NCBI GenBank assembly: GCA_028698335.1
Contig: JAQVDP010000005.1
Coordinates: 1-64,000 of the forward strand
Length of the DNA stretch: 64,000 nt
Direction: 5' to 3'
Origin: Nevskiales bacterium
GTDB lineage: Bacteria; Pseudomonadota; Gammaproteobacteria; Nevskiales; Nevskiaceae
Position 1 is the stretch's first letter, and the number at the start of each line of letters is the position of its first letter. Position numbers and translations under genes: made by a program. The notes below the pieces were generated by a model that worked only from the letters and a program-made list of their open reading frames with translations, did not search any database and was not told the DNA's origin. This document shows positions 39,357 through 48,341 of the stretch, piece after piece.

Positions 39357-40363
39357 GCGCGGGGCTGGGCGATTTTCATTTCCTGCGGCCGGCCTGGTTG
39401 CTGGCGCTGCCGCTGCTGCTGGCGCTGGCGGTGTGGCTGGCCCGCCGACGGGCGCGTGACGGCGACTGGTCGCAACTGATCGATGCCGAGCTGCTGAACG
39501 CCCTGCGGCTCGACGGCGGCGGCGGGGTCTCGTCGCGCGCCCCCTGGATCTGGCTGGCACTGGCATGGAGCGTGGCGGTGGTGGCCCTGGCCGGGCCGAG
39601 CTGGCAGCAGGACACCGCGCCGGCGTTTCGCGGCAGCGCTGCGTGGGTGCTGGTCATGGACCTGTCGCCGTCGATGGCCGCGACCGACCTGAGTCCGGAC
39701 CGCGCGACGCGGGCGCGCTATGCGCTCGACGATCTGCTGGGTGCCGCGCATGACGCACGCGTCGGCCTGGTGGCGTTCAGCGCCGAGCCCTACACGGTGG
39801 CGCCGCTGACCCGGGACGTGGCGACGATCCGGGCGCTGTTGCCGCCGCTGGCGCCGGACATCATGCCGAGTCCCGGCGACCGGCTGGCGCCGGCGCTGCA
39901 ACGTGCAGGCGAACTGCTGGGCAAGGCGGCCGCGGACCGGCGCCGTACCATCGTCGTCACCGACGGTTTTTCCGATCCGGCCGCGGCCTTCGCCGCCGCC
40001 GGCGCGCTGCGCGAACAGGGCGTCGAGCTGAGCGTGATCGGCGTCGGCACGCCGAACGGCGCGCCGCTGCCGGCGCCTGAAGGCGGCTTCGCCCGCGATG
40101 CGCAGGGACGCCCGCAACTGGCCCGGCTCGACCCGGCCCCGCTGCGGTCGCTGGCGTCGGCGGCGGGTGGGCGCTACATCGGTCTGAGCGATGTGGCGGC
40201 ACTGTCCGCGTCGTTGGCGCAGGGCGGTCCGCGGGCGGGATCGGCGGACGCGGATGCGGCTGGCGATGCGGTCGAGCTCGAACACTGGCGGGACGGCGGA
40301 TACTGGCTGCTGCCGATGTTGCTGCTGTGTGCCGCGGCGCTGGCACGTCGGGGGTGGCTGTGA
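39347..40363 (+). CDS. VWA-domain membrane protein, BatB type
   Basis: 338 residues with the same layout as the preceding protein. The MIDAS is D105-L-S107-P-S109, with Pro in place of the usual Gly, and IVVTDGFSD. Overlaps the upstream gene by 10 bases; CGGAGG precedes its ATG. Two divergent VWA proteins side by side are usual in Bat operons. Confidence 0.92.
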   Translation: MALSAGLGDFHFLRPAWLLALPLLLALAVWLARRRARDGDWSQLIDAELLNALRLDGGGGVSSRAPWIWLALAWSVAVVALAGPSWQQDTAPAFRGSAAWVLVMDLSPSMAATDLSPDRATRARYALDDLLGAAHDARVGLVAFSAEPYTVAPLTRDVATIRALLPPLAPDIMPSPGDRLAPALQRAGELLGKAAADRRRTIVVTDGFSDPAAAFAAAGALREQGVELSVIGVGTPNGAPLPAPEGGFARDAQGRPQLARLDPAPLRSLASAAGGRYIGLSDVAALSASLAQGGPRAGSADADAAGDAVELEHWRDGGYWLLPMLLLCAAALARRGWL

Positions 40364-41382
40364 ACGCCGCGGCCATGCGCCGGGTCGCGGCTGCGGCGCT
40401 GCTGCTGCTTGCGTCGCCGTGGGCCGTGCGGGCGGCCGATCCGCCCGCGGCGCCGGCTCCGCAGGCCGCCGCCGCACCGGGCGACTGGGCGCAGCGCTGG
40501 TCAAGCCTGTGGCAAACGCCCGATCAGCGGGGTGACGAGCTGCTGCGGCAGGGCGACGCCGCCGCCGCCGCGCAGACCTACCGGGATCCGCGGCGACAGG
40601 CCTATGCGCAGCTGCAGGCCGGCGACTATGCCGATGCCGCGAAGGCCTACGCGGCCTTCGACGACGCCGCGGCGCATTACAACCGCGGCAACGCGCTGGC
40701 GCGCGCCGGCGACCTGCAGGGCGCGCTGGACGCCTACGACCGTGCGCTGGAGCGGGCGCCGGACAACGCCGACGCACGCCACAACCGCGAACTGGTCGAG
40801 CAGGCGCTCAAGCAGCAGCAGGCACAGCCGCCGCCGTCTTCCGGGGACTCGGGCGGCTCGGACGGCGACCAGGGCGGGGCGGACGCGGCACATCAGCAGG
40901 CGGACGCGACGTCGGGCCAGGATGGCGGCCAGGAAGATGGTCGCGACGGCGGGCAGGGCGAAGACGCCGATGCGTCGTCGCAAGAGGATCCGGGCCAGCA
41001 GAACGGGGCCGGTTCCCGGACCGCCGACGCGTCGCCGCCGGCCGGCGATGTCCGGCAGCAGACGGCGACCGATCCGGACGATGCGCCTGCCGGCGACGAT
41101 GCCGAACAGGCACGCAACGACGTCGCCGCCAGCGCCGCGCAGGCCGCGGAAGACAGCGCCCGCGAGGATGCCGATACGCAGCGGGCGGCCACCGTGCCGG
41201 CCGGGGGCGACGCCAGCCCGGCGACGCCGGGCGATGCCACCGCGACGGCGGCTGCCCCGATGAGCGAGGCCGATCTGGCCCAGGAGCAGTGGCTGCGCCA
41301 CATCCCCGACGATCCCGGCGGGCTGCTGCGGCGCAAATTCATGATCGAGCATCTGATGAGACAACAGGAAGCACAGCGATGA
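40360..41382 (+). CDS. TPR-containing protein, BatC type
   Basis: 340 residues. Starts with GTG 40360, overlapping the previous stop (GTGA); ATG 40375 is an alternative. A signal peptide or anchor (about 1-26) is followed by a short TPR region (HYNRGNALARAGDLQGALDA, then YDRALERAPDNADARHNREL). A long acidic low-complexity part rich in Asp, Gly, Gln, Ala and Ser follows, and a conserved end (WLRHIPDDPGGLLRRKF). This matches BatC/BatB-TPR proteins of such operons. Confidence 0.9.
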   Translation: MNAAAMRRVAAAALLLLASPWAVRAADPPAAPAPQAAAAPGDWAQRWSSLWQTPDQRGDELLRQGDAAAAAQTYRDPRRQAYAQLQAGDYADAAKAYAAFDDAAAHYNRGNALARAGDLQGALDAYDRALERAPDNADARHNRELVEQALKQQQAQPPPSSGDSGGSDGDQGGADAAHQQADATSGQDGGQEDGRDGGQGEDADASSQEDPGQQNGAGSRTADASPPAGDVRQQTATDPDDAPAGDDAEQARNDVAASAAQAAEDSAREDADTQRAATVPAGGDASPATPGDATATAAAPMSEADLAQEQWLRHIPDDPGGLLRRKFMIEHLMRQQEAQR

Positions 41383-43199
41383 CGACGTTGATGCGCTGCG
41401 TATGGCTGGTGCTGCTGTGCGGGATGTCCGCATCGGCGCTGGCGGCTGTCGATGCGCGCCTGGATCGCGATCGCGTCGGGCGTGGCGAGACCGTGCAGCT
41501 GGTCCTCCAGCACCAGGGCAATACCGACGCGCAGCCGGATCTGGAGCCGCTGAAGAAGGATTTCGACATCCTCGGGCGCAGCAGCGGCACCAGCGTGCAG
41601 TTCGTCAACGGCCATCTGTCGGCACAGGTGCAACTGCGCCTGACCCTGGCGCCGAAGCGCAGCGGCAAGCTGCAGATCCCGGCACTGCGGTGGGACGGCG
41701 AGCAGTCGCGGCCGCTGCAACTGGTCGTCGACGACAAGGCTGCGGCTGGCGATGGCGCCGACGCGGCCGCCGGCAATGCCGGCGTGTTCATGGAATACAC
41801 GCTCGACCCGGATCGGCCCTATGTGCAGGGCGCGGCGGTGCTGACGGTGCGGCTGTATATCGATCGGCAGCTCTACCAGGCCAGCCTCGACCTGCCGCAG
41901 AACGACGACCTGATGGTGCGGCAGCTCGGCGAGGACCGGCAGCTCAGCGAGACCCGCAACGGGCGCTCGTATCAGGTGGTCGAGCGTCACTACCTGCTGA
42001 TTCCGCAGCGCAGCGGCAAGCTGACCCTCGACGGCCCGGTGCTCGATGCGCAGGTTGCCGACAACCGTGTGCGCGATCCCTTCGGCGACGTCTTCGGCGG
42101 CGGCAACCCCTTCGCCGGCATGATGGGCGCGACCCGGCCGATGCGCCTGCGTGGCGATGCGATCGATCTGGACGTGCGTCCGCGACCGGCCGCGGCCCAG
42201 GGCGCGGGCTGGCTGCCGGCGCAGGCCCTGACGCTGACCGAGGACTGGCAGCCGGAAACCCTCAGCGTGCACGCCGGAGAGCCGCTGACGCGGCGGCTGC
42301 ATCTGCGTGCGGTCGGGCTCAGCGGCGATCAGCTTCCCGATCTGGGCGCGATGCTGCCGCTGCCCGACGGCATCAAGGCCTATCCGGATCAGCCGCGGCT
42401 CGATACCGCGGTCGAGGACGGCAAGCTGGTCGGCCGTCGCGACCAGGACGTCGCGCTGATCGCCAGCCGGCCCGGGCGCTACGCGCTGCCGGAACTGCGC
42501 CTGAACTGGTGGGACGTCGGTGCGGGCGTCCAGCGTGAGCTGGTCCTGCCGGCACAGACGCTGGAGGTGCTGCCCGCGGCGGGATCATCCGGCGCCGCCG
42601 CCGGGGGGCAGCCGGCGGCACTGCCGGCGCCGAATCCGTCGACGGCGGCCGGCGCTGTGCCGCCCGAGCGTGCCGCGCCAACGGCGCCGGACAGCGCTGT
42701 GCCGGCGGTGGAACCGCGGTCCCTGGCGGTGACCGGGATCCCCACGCCAGCGGCGGGGATCTGGCCCTGGGTCAGCCTCGCGCTGGCCGTGCTGTGGCTG
42801 GCCACGCTGGCCGGCTGGTGGGTGCAGCGTCGCCGCGCCGTTGCCGCCGTGCCGCCGCCGGACGCGGCGATGGATGCCGCGGCTGTGGCCCTCGGCGCCG
42901 CCAACGCGCGCAAGGCCTTCGTCCAGGCCTGCGCCGCCAACGACGCGCCGGCCGCGCGGCGGCACCTGCTGGCCTGGGCCGGTGCGGTGTGGCCGGATGC
43001 CGCGCCGGCGGGGCTGCACGCGTTGGCGCGGCGGCTTGGCGAACCGCAGATCACGGTGCTGCTGCAGCAGCTCGATCGTGCCTGCTACGCGCCGGACGGT
43101 GCCTGGCAGGGCGAGGCCCTGGCCCGGGCGATCCGGCTCGAACGCGGCCGTGTCGCGCGCGGGCACGGCGACGCGCTGCCGGCCCTGTACCCGAGCTGA
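41379..43199 (+). CDS. BatD family protein
   Basis: 606 residues. Signal peptide 1-23 (ending ALA), a large periplasmic beta-rich BatD domain (VGRGETVQLVLQHQGN, LTLAPKRSGKLQIPALRWDG), an Ala/Pro-rich linker, a membrane segment near residue 470 (WVSLALAVLWLATLAGWWV) and a C-terminal cytoplasmic tail. Last gene of the operon, with ATGA overlap to the preceding gene. GC-rich inverted sequences follow the stop at about 43205-43245 but no clear terminator. Confidence 0.92.
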   Translation: MTTLMRCVWLVLLCGMSASALAAVDARLDRDRVGRGETVQLVLQHQGNTDAQPDLEPLKKDFDILGRSSGTSVQFVNGHLSAQVQLRLTLAPKRSGKLQIPALRWDGEQSRPLQLVVDDKAAAGDGADAAAGNAGVFMEYTLDPDRPYVQGAAVLTVRLYIDRQLYQASLDLPQNDDLMVRQLGEDRQLSETRNGRSYQVVERHYLLIPQRSGKLTLDGPVLDAQVADNRVRDPFGDVFGGGNPFAGMMGATRPMRLRGDAIDLDVRPRPAAAQGAGWLPAQALTLTEDWQPETLSVHAGEPLTRRLHLRAVGLSGDQLPDLGAMLPLPDGIKAYPDQPRLDTAVEDGKLVGRRDQDVALIASRPGRYALPELRLNWWDVGAGVQRELVLPAQTLEVLPAAGSSGAAAGGQPAALPAPNPSTAAGAVPPERAAPTAPDSAVPAVEPRSLAVTGIPTPAAGIWPWVSLALAVLWLATLAGWWVQRRRAVAAVPPPDAAMDAAAVALGAANARKAFVQACAANDAPAARRHLLAWAGAVWPDAAPAGLHALARRLGEPQITVLLQQLDRACYAPDGAWQGEALARAIRLERGRVARGHGDALPALYPS

Positions 43200-43377
43200 G
43201 GGGCGCCGGTCCCGGCCTGGGGCCGGCGGCCGCGGCCGACTGCGCGAAGCGTCGGCGTGGTCCGGGGCGTGATCGGCCTGCGGCGCGGGTGCGCTTGCGC
43301 CGGATCGAGTGGTTCCGGTTAACTTCCCCCATGGCATCACGGTCGATTTGCGTCATTCGGCGCCTCAAGGGGGGGTA

Positions 43378-44271
43378 ATGAATCAGCTGACGCGGGTTCT
43401 GGGATCGGTCCGTCCCAATTTCATGATTCTGTCGCCGCTGTGCGTGCTGCTCGGCATCGGCGTCGCGGTCGCGCAGGGGGTGCAGATCGACACCGGCCTG
43501 GCGGTGCTGGCGGTGATCGGCGGCATGCTCGCGCATGCGGCGGTCAACCTGCTCAACGAGTACGACGACTTCAGGTCCGGGCTCGACTCGATCACGGTGC
43601 GGACGCCATTCAGCGGCGGCAGCGGGACGCTGCCGGCGCATCCGGACGCCGCGCAGGCGACCTTGTTCGCCGGGATCGCCTGCCTCGTCGGCACCACCCT
43701 CATCGGGCTCTATGTCGTCACCGTGCGCGGCTTCGGGATCGTGCCGCTGGGCCTGCTCGGGCTGGTGATCGTCGTCGCCTACACGCCCTGGATCACGCGC
43801 CGGCCATTGCTGTGCCTGTTCGCGCCGGGCATCGGCTTCGGGCCGCTGATGGTGATGGGGACCGCCTACGTGCTGACCGGAAGCTACTCCTGGAGCGCCG
43901 TCTGGGCGTCGCTGGTGCCGCTGTTCCTGGTCAGCGAGCTGCTGCTGGTCAACCAGTTCCCGGATGTCGAGGCGGACCGTCAGGTCGGTCGTCACCATCT
44001 GCCGATCTCGATCGGCCGCAAGGCCAGCGCCCGCGTGTTCGCGGCCTTCGTGCTCGCGGCCTTCGCCGTGATCGGCGCCGGACTGGCGGTCGGCGCGTTT
44101 CCGCCCTGGGCGGCGATCGGCCTGCTGCCGCTGCCGGCCGCGCTCTATCTGGCGCGCAACGTCGTGCGCCAGGCCGACAACCAGCCCGCGCTGGTGCCGC
44201 TGCTCGGCATCAACGTCGGCGTCATCCTCGGCACCATTCTGCTGTTGTCGGTGGGTCTGCTCATTGCCTGA
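43378..44271 (+). CDS. UbiA-family prenyltransferase (MenA-like)
   Basis: 297 residues with eight or nine membrane segments. The first acidic motif NEYDDFRSGLD (about residues 60-70) and second motif DVEADRQVGR (around 197-206) are those of UbiA prenyltransferases, closer to MenA-type NxxxD forms than to UbiA proper. Start ATG 43378 has AAGGGGGG upstream; an in-frame ATG earlier is unlikely. It is followed by an AarF kinase, a family tied to quinone synthesis, which supports a quinone or related prenyl-lipid role. Confidence 0.85.
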   Translation: MNQLTRVLGSVRPNFMILSPLCVLLGIGVAVAQGVQIDTGLAVLAVIGGMLAHAAVNLLNEYDDFRSGLDSITVRTPFSGGSGTLPAHPDAAQATLFAGIACLVGTTLIGLYVVTVRGFGIVPLGLLGLVIVVAYTPWITRRPLLCLFAPGIGFGPLMVMGTAYVLTGSYSWSAVWASLVPLFLVSELLLVNQFPDVEADRQVGRHHLPISIGRKASARVFAAFVLAAFAVIGAGLAVGAFPPWAAIGLLPLPAALYLARNVVRQADNQPALVPLLGINVGVILGTILLLSVGLLIA

Positions 44272-44307
44272 GCCGGAGCAGCTTCCAGGAACCGGCGCGG
44301 GGCCGAC

Positions 44308-45726
44308 ATGAGCGATTCCGATCCGCGGACCAAGCCGGTCCGCCTCAAGACCCAGCCGTTGCAGCGCAATCTGGCGCTGGCGCGGCTGGGCTTCGGCATC
44401 GGCAGCCAGCTCGCGGTGCACAACCTGCGCGGCGTGTTCCGCAGCCGCGACGGTCGCGAATCGGCGGATCGCGAATTCAACCGGCGCATGGCGCAGGAGC
44501 TGGCCGACGAACTCGGTCAGCTCAAGGGCAGCGTGATGAAGGCCGGGCAATTGCTGGCGCTGTACGGCGGCTACTTCCTGCCGGCCGAGGTCGTCGAGGT
44601 GCTCAGCCAGTTGCAGGAGAACAGCCAGCCGGTCCCGTGGTCGGTGCTGGCGCCGCAGGTGCGGGCGAGTCTCGGCAACCGCCGTTTCGCCGAGCTCGAG
44701 GTCGACCCGGTTCCGGTCGGCGCCGCGTCGCTGGGGCAGGTGCACCGGGCACGCCGGCGCCGCGACGGCGCCGGACTGTGCCTGAAGATCCAGTATCCGG
44801 GCGTCGCCGACGCGATCGACAGCGATGTGCGCACGCTGGCCCGTCTGTTGATGTTGCGTCGACTGACGCCCAGGGGGCTGGATCTGACGCCGATGTTCGC
44901 GGAACTGGCCGAGATGCTGCGCCAGGAAGTCGACTACGACCGCGAGCGCTGCTACATCGAAGCCTTCGGGCAGCGCCTCGCCGACGATCCGGTTTTCGTG
45001 GTGCCGCAGGTCCTGTCCGAGTACTGCGGGCCGCGGGTGCTGGCGATGAGCTACGAGTCCGGGCTGCGGCTCGACGGCGAAGAGGTCCGGGCCCTGCCGC
45101 AGACGCGCCGCAACGCGCTGGGCGAAGCGCTGTTCGGGCTGTTCCTGCGCGAGTTCTTCGACTGGGGCATGGTCCAGACCGACCCGCATTTCGGCAACTA
45201 CCGGGTCCGGCTCGACGCCGCGCGGGGCGACCGCATCGTGCTGCTGGATTTCGGCGCGACCCGCAGTTTCACGCCCGGATTCGTGCGGGACTACGGCGAG
45301 GTCGTGCGCGGCGCGTTGCTGCGTGATCGCCCCCGCATCGTGCATGGCGCAGCGGCGCTCGGCATCTTGCGGGAGGATTTTCCGCAGTCGGTGCTCGACG
45401 GCTTCTCGCGCATGTGCGAGGTCATCGTCGAACCGTTCGACGATCACGCGCGGCGCGGCACGCCCGCGGAACTGCTCAACGCCAGCGGCGAATACCGCTG
45501 GGCGCGCAGCGACCTGCCGAGCCGGGCCAGCACCGCCGCGGCGCTGAGTTCGCTGACCGTGCATTTCCGATTGCCGCCGCGGGAGATCCTGTTCCTGCAT
45601 CGGCGCCTCACCGGCGTGTTCGTGGCGCTGGCCGCGCTGGGCGTGGAACGCAACCTGCGCGCGCCGCTGCTGGCGGCACTGGGGCTCGATGCGGAGCCGG
45701 ACGCGGCCGGCATGGGCCGGAAATGA
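44308..45726 (+). CDS. AarF/UbiB (ABC1) atypical kinase family protein
   Basis: 472 residues. The family KxGQ motif is KAGQ at 78-81, the Ala-rich/nucleotide loop region is VGAASLGQVHRA, and the catalytic region is TDPHFGNYRV with LLDFGATR. ABC1 proteins support ubiquinone synthesis or lipid-related roles. It follows the prenyltransferase by 36 bases on the same strand. Confidence 0.9.
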   Translation: MSDSDPRTKPVRLKTQPLQRNLALARLGFGIGSQLAVHNLRGVFRSRDGRESADREFNRRMAQELADELGQLKGSVMKAGQLLALYGGYFLPAEVVEVLSQLQENSQPVPWSVLAPQVRASLGNRRFAELEVDPVPVGAASLGQVHRARRRRDGAGLCLKIQYPGVADAIDSDVRTLARLLMLRRLTPRGLDLTPMFAELAEMLRQEVDYDRERCYIEAFGQRLADDPVFVVPQVLSEYCGPRVLAMSYESGLRLDGEEVRALPQTRRNALGEALFGLFLREFFDWGMVQTDPHFGNYRVRLDAARGDRIVLLDFGATRSFTPGFVRDYGEVVRGALLRDRPRIVHGAAALGILREDFPQSVLDGFSRMCEVIVEPFDDHARRGTPAELLNASGEYRWARSDLPSRASTAAALSSLTVHFRLPPREILFLHRRLTGVFVALAALGVERNLRAPLLAALGLDAEPDAAGMGRK

Positions 45727-45830
45727 TCCCGGTCAATCGGCGGGGCGTCACGGCCCGGTATCGTCGCAAATGAGACAATCCGCGGGCGGGCCCGGTTTTC
45801 GGGTCCGATGGATCGATTCCCTGAACCGAG

Positions 45831-46322
45831 ATGATGCGAACAATCAGTCTTGTGGCGGCATTCGACCGCAATCGCCTGATCGGCCGCGACGGCGGCCTGC
45901 CGTGGCGCCTGCCGAATGATCTGAAGCACTTCAAGCAGCTGACGCTGGGCAAGGTCGTGCTGATGGGGCGCAAGACCTGGGATTCGCTCGGGCGGCCGTT
46001 GCCGGAGCGCGACAACTGGGTGCTGACCCGCGATCCGGCCTTCGCCGCGGCGGGGTGCCGGGTGTTCCGCAGCCTGGACGAGGCGCTGACCGCGCACCGT
46101 GACGGCGAGCTGATGGTGATCGGCGGCGCGGAGCTGTATCGGCAGGCGCTGCCGCTGGCGGACCGGCTGTACCTGACCGAAGTCGACGCGGAGGCCGAGG
46201 GCGATGCCTGGTTCCCCGCGCTGGACGCCGGACAGTGGCGTGAGCGTGCGCGTGAGTCCCATCCCGCCGACGAACGTCATGCCCACGCCTATGCCTTCGT
46301 GACGCTGGAGCGCGTGTGCTGA
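45831..46322 (+). CDS. folA: Dihydrofolate reductase
   Basis: 163 residues. LPWRLPNDLKHFK with substrate-binding Asp30, VVLMGRKTWDSLGRPLP and VIGGAELYRQALPLADRLYL are the standard motifs. Reduces dihydrofolate produced by thymidylate synthase. ATG ATG at 45831. Its last seven bases overlap the GTG start of the Omp85-type gene. Confidence 0.96.
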   Translation: MMRTISLVAAFDRNRLIGRDGGLPWRLPNDLKHFKQLTLGKVVLMGRKTWDSLGRPLPERDNWVLTRDPAFAAAGCRVFRSLDEALTAHRDGELMVIGGAELYRQALPLADRLYLTEVDAEAEGDAWFPALDAGQWRERARESHPADERHAHAYAFVTLERVC

Positions 46323-47656
46323 GAGCGGCGCTGCCGGCGGTGCTGTGCCTGGGGCTGCTGTCTCCCGGGCCGGCGCAGGCGCAGACGGCCCCGCCACCGT
46401 CGGGGGCCGTGCCCGTCGCCGTCGAGACCGCAGTTCCGGCGGAACCGGCGGCGGCAGCCGCGGCGGAGGCATACCCGCCCGTCGTCGAGATCGCGTTCGA
46501 GGGCAACGAGGTGACGCGGCCGTCGACCATGCTGCGCGAGCTGGTGATCGCGGTGGGCGATCCGGCCGATCCGCAGCGCATCGAGAAAAGCCGCCAGGCC
46601 CTGCTCGATCTCGGCCTGTTCAAGAAGGTCGTCGACCGGCAGGAAGCGGTCGAGGGCGGTGTGCGCGTGGTCTTCAAGGTCGACGAGCGCTACTACTTCT
46701 TCCCGTTGCCGCGCGCGGACGCCAAGGCGGACGGGCAGTATTCGTATGGCGTGCAGGTCGCATGGGACAACGTGCTCGGCCTCAATCACCGCATGCGCGT
46801 GTTCTGGGTCGACAGCGACCGCAAGCGCCAGGACATCGGCAAGGAACGCACCTACTCGCTGAGCTACTCGGCGCCGTTCATCGGCGACTCGCCGTACGGG
46901 CTCAACTTCGGTTCCAGCTACACCATCCGTCCGGTCGAGACGCCGCAGGGCTACTACGAGGAAACGCTGCAGGACTTCGCCCTCGGCTTCACCAGAACCT
47001 ATTCGAAGGGCGCGGCCAGCCAGGGCTGGACCGTCGGCGCGGGCCTCAAATGGTCGCGCGAGGCCACCAGCGGCCCGTTCGCCGAGCCGGAGTACGGCGA
47101 CGCCACCGCGCCGTATGCCTACGTGCGCTACCGTGACTTCCACTACCACGTGTTCAGCGAAACCGGCCGGACCTACTCGGCGTCGGTGTCGTCGGCGCGC
47201 GACGGCTGGGGCTCCGACTACAGTTTCACCAACTGGAATCTCTATTACGCGGATTACCTGCATGTCGGCCGGACCGAGCACCAGACCGTGCATTTCCAGG
47301 CGCGCGTCGGCGCCTACTTCAGCGGACCGGAACGGGTCGACGCCTATGGCATCGGCGGTCCGCAGAACCTGCGCGGCTACGAGACCAACTTCATCGAGGG
47401 CAACGGCTACTACCGCGTCGCGCTCGAATACGCGCGGCCACTGCGGGCGACATGGCCCTGGTTGCGCGGGGTCGTGATCCTGGAAGGCGGCAACGTCTTC
47501 GACGAGCCGGAAGACATCAGCTTCGACAAGGTCTACACCAGCCTCGGCCTGGGGCTGCGCATCCGCCTGACCAACTTCGTCGACGTCGAACTCGAGGCCG
47601 GCTGGGCGGTGCCGCTCAACGGCGGTCCGGGACGGTACTACGGCGGCAGGGTGTAG
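46316..47656 (+). CDS. Short Omp85/BamA-superfamily outer-membrane protein with one POTRA
   Basis: 446 residues. Signal peptide to about residue 23 (AQA), an Ala/Pro linker, a single POTRA-like domain (about 53-127: VEIAFEGNEVTRPSTMLREL), then a 16-strand-type barrel with the L6 signature GGPQNLRGYETNF. Much shorter than BamA (five POTRA) and lacking a C-terminal Phe. It could be a TamA-like or other Omp85 transporter; the cargo is unknown. It starts with GTG inside the end of folA, with TGGAG upstream, so translation is coupled. Confidence 0.8.
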   Translation: MLRAALPAVLCLGLLSPGPAQAQTAPPPSGAVPVAVETAVPAEPAAAAAAEAYPPVVEIAFEGNEVTRPSTMLRELVIAVGDPADPQRIEKSRQALLDLGLFKKVVDRQEAVEGGVRVVFKVDERYYFFPLPRADAKADGQYSYGVQVAWDNVLGLNHRMRVFWVDSDRKRQDIGKERTYSLSYSAPFIGDSPYGLNFGSSYTIRPVETPQGYYEETLQDFALGFTRTYSKGAASQGWTVGAGLKWSREATSGPFAEPEYGDATAPYAYVRYRDFHYHVFSETGRTYSASVSSARDGWGSDYSFTNWNLYYADYLHVGRTEHQTVHFQARVGAYFSGPERVDAYGIGGPQNLRGYETNFIEGNGYYRVALEYARPLRATWPWLRGVVILEGGNVFDEPEDISFDKVYTSLGLGLRIRLTNFVDVELEAGWAVPLNGGPGRYYGGRV

Positions 47657-47745
47657 GCGCCTTCCCGCAGCCGGTTGCGGACGCGAGCGGAGCCCGGCTT
47701 TTGCTATGCTCACGAGCCGACCTGAGTACAGGAGTCAGTACCGCG

Positions 47746-48012
47746 ATGGCCGATCTGAACGCGCTGTTCGAACAAGCACAAAAAGACGTCAAGACGCTGA
47801 CCAAGCGCCCTGACAACAACGACATGCTGTTTCTCTACGCACACTTCAAGCAGGCCAGCGAGGGCGACGTCAAGGGCAATCGCCCCGGCATGCTCGACAT
47901 GGTCGGTCGCGCCAAGTACGACGCCTGGGCCAAGCTCAAGGGCACGACCTCGGACAAGGCCATGCGCCTGTATATCGACAAGGTCGAAGGCCTGCTCAAG
48001 TCGCACAAGTAG
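47746..48012 (+). CDS. Acyl-CoA-binding protein
   Basis: 88 residues, full-length ACBP fold. FLYAHFKQASEGDVKGNRPG with the ligand-binding Tyr/Lys positions, and KYDAWAKLKGTTSDKAMRLY. Binds long-chain acyl-CoA esters in the cytoplasm. Uncommon but known in proteobacteria active in lipid metabolism; two acyl-CoA dehydrogenases lie at 60517-62968. AGGAG precedes the ATG and a strong terminator follows. Confidence 0.94.
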   Translation: MADLNALFEQAQKDVKTLTKRPDNNDMLFLYAHFKQASEGDVKGNRPGMLDMVGRAKYDAWAKLKGTTSDKAMRLYIDKVEGLLKSHK

Positions 48013-48033
48013 AAGGCGGGTCACGGCATCAGG

Positions 48034-48064
48034 AAAAAGCGGGGGCCAGCGGCCCCCGCTTTTT
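48034..48064 (+). terminator. Rho-independent terminator after the acyl-CoA-binding protein gene
   Basis: Perfect 14-base arms AAAAAGCGGGGGCC and GGCCCCCGCTTTTT with a 3-base loop AGC. The A tract and T tract make it work in either direction. Confidence 0.93.
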
Positions 48065-48161
48065 ATATGGGTGTTGACCCGCAGGGGTGGGGCCAGCATT
48101 GTGGCTTCGGCCATGTCCTGGCGTCATCCGCCCTGTCAGGTATTTCCTGAGGGAGCCGCGC

Positions 48162-48341
48162 ATGTCATTGTCCGAGACCGGTGGTACGCCTCAAACCGAA
48201 CCGGGACTCGCGACGCGCCGGGGCGTGGGCATCGAAAGATCCTGGACGAGACGGCAAATGACGGAGTGCCGATTCTCGCTGGCGGCGGTCTTCGCGATCG
48301 TCTTTTTCCTCCACCGGACGATTGACGAGATCACGCCATGA
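48162..48341 (+). CDS. Possible 59-residue small membrane protein upstream of the DUF1304 gene
   Basis: ATG 48162 has GAGGGAG upstream. The product begins MSLSETGGTPQTEPGLATRR and ends with a hydrophobic stretch (FSLAAVFAIVFFLH). Its stop overlaps the start of the next gene (ATGA), as in real coupled genes. No family recognised; it could be a coupling leader or chance. Confidence 0.4.
   Translation: MSLSETGGTPQTEPGLATRRGVGIERSWTRRQMTECRFSLAAVFAIVFFLHRTIDEITP

Noticed and set aside
43051..45600. Minus-strand ORF of about 849 codons opposite the prenyltransferase and AarF genes
   Set aside because: Asp/Gln/Arg/His-rich antisense translation without domains, covering two recognised genes.
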